Part shown: positions 21,794-22,096 of the stretch, piece after piece | Position numbering within the stretch: the stretch's first letter is position 1 | How the letters are laid out: every line of letters starts with the position of its first letter | Assembly: GCA_048213135.1 (NCBI GenBank) | Contig: PS015063.1 | Span: 178,117 to 200,212, forward strand | Direction: 5' to 3' | DNA from: Reclinomonas americana ATCC 50394 | Lineage: Eukaryota > Jakobida > Jakobea > Jakobida | Length of the DNA: 22,096 nucleotides | The notes under the pieces: generated by a model | The model's input: the letters and a program-made list of their open reading frames with translations, nothing else | The model's database searches: none | What the model was told of the DNA's origin: nothing | Translations under genes and position numbers: made by a program

Positions 21794-22056
21794 GCACTTA
21801 GGCGTCACCTTAGGCGCAGTAGGCGTCGCCTAATGTCACCTGAGTAGCGCAGTCTGCATTCTCTCACACACAGACACGCAGGGAAGGAGAGACTTGTAAA
21901 GTGCACTTAGGCATGATAGGCGTCGCCTTATCTGCAGAAGTTCAGTCTGCAGTCTATCTCTCTCTCACACACACACTCGCAGGGAAGGAGAGACCTTGTA
22001 ATGTGCACTTAGGCGTCACCTTAGGCGTGATACGCGTCGCCTAATCTATCACCAGA
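21794..22056. repeat. Tandem repeat (about 100-115 bp) carrying near-palindromes TAGGCGTCGCCTA
   Basis: Three copies begin at GCACTTAGGC near 21794, 21904 and 22006. Each holds a near-perfect inverted repeat around 21820-21832 (TAGGCGTCGCCTA), 21917-21930 (TAGGCGTCGCCTTA) and 22031-22043 (TACGCGTCGCCTA), then AGTCTGC, a CT/CA microsatellite and CGCAGGGAAGGAGAGAC. Copies 1 and 3 also contain AGGCGTCACCTTAGGCG. The third copy contains ACGCGT, the MluI/MCB sequence. Confidence 0.85.
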
Positions 22057-22068
22057 GAAGTATAGTCT

Positions 22069-22096
22069 GCTCTCTCTCTCTCTCTCTCTCTCTCTC
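22069..22096. repeat. CT microsatellite cut by the window end
   Basis: CT run continuing the third copy of the preceding repeat; its true length is not visible. Confidence 0.9.

Overview
The window is eukaryotic nuclear DNA, probably from an intron-rich unicellular eukaryote; I cannot name the lineage. The evidence is GT-AG introns throughout, exons richer in G+C than the introns, abundant CT, GT and GA microsatellites, and eukaryote-specific protein families (SPX, the Dbf4 zinc finger). There are four assembly gaps: 6073-6503, 9811-9830, 13720-14032 and 17863-18018. All gene models below were spliced by hand from reading-frame continuity and matching intron phases.

Layout. 1-766: microsatellite-rich flank. 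767-2895 (+): an unrecognised, largely disordered proline/serine-rich protein. 3581-6072 (+): the N-terminal part of an SPX-domain protein, running into a gap. 6650-7278 (+): the C-terminal catalytic part of a phosphatidylserine decarboxylase (PSD), emerging from the same gap. The spacing suggests one SPX-PSD fusion gene. 7598-10533 (+): an eight-exon, 520-residue helical-repeat-like protein ending in a CAAX-like tail (CEIV). 10990-21460 (-): one very long gene of about 42 exons. It has all three hallmarks of Dbf4, the regulatory subunit of the Cdc7 replication kinase: a BRCT-like motif N, motif M, and a C2H2-type DBF zinc finger. A very long disordered, acidic, serine/proline-rich C-terminal region follows. 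The two rightmost genes converge, with their stops about 460 bp apart. 21461-22096 is the upstream region of the Dbf4-like gene and carries a perfect E2F-type site and a palindrome-bearing tandem repeat.

Most striking observations. (1) SPX and PSD exons flank one 431-base gap that seems too short to hold two complete gene ends. (2) In the Dbf4-like gene, 20 consecutive small exons (13376 down to 11204) are all multiples of three and all bounded by phase-2 introns of 53-81 nt, so any subset could be skipped in frame. (3) There is an E2F-like site 125 bp upstream of the Dbf4 start codon. (4) A long tandem repeat with a period of about 140-170 bp lies inside Dbf4 intron 1. (5) The 915-nt minisatellite intron of the SPX gene is open in the exon frame right up to the TAG of its own 3' splice site.
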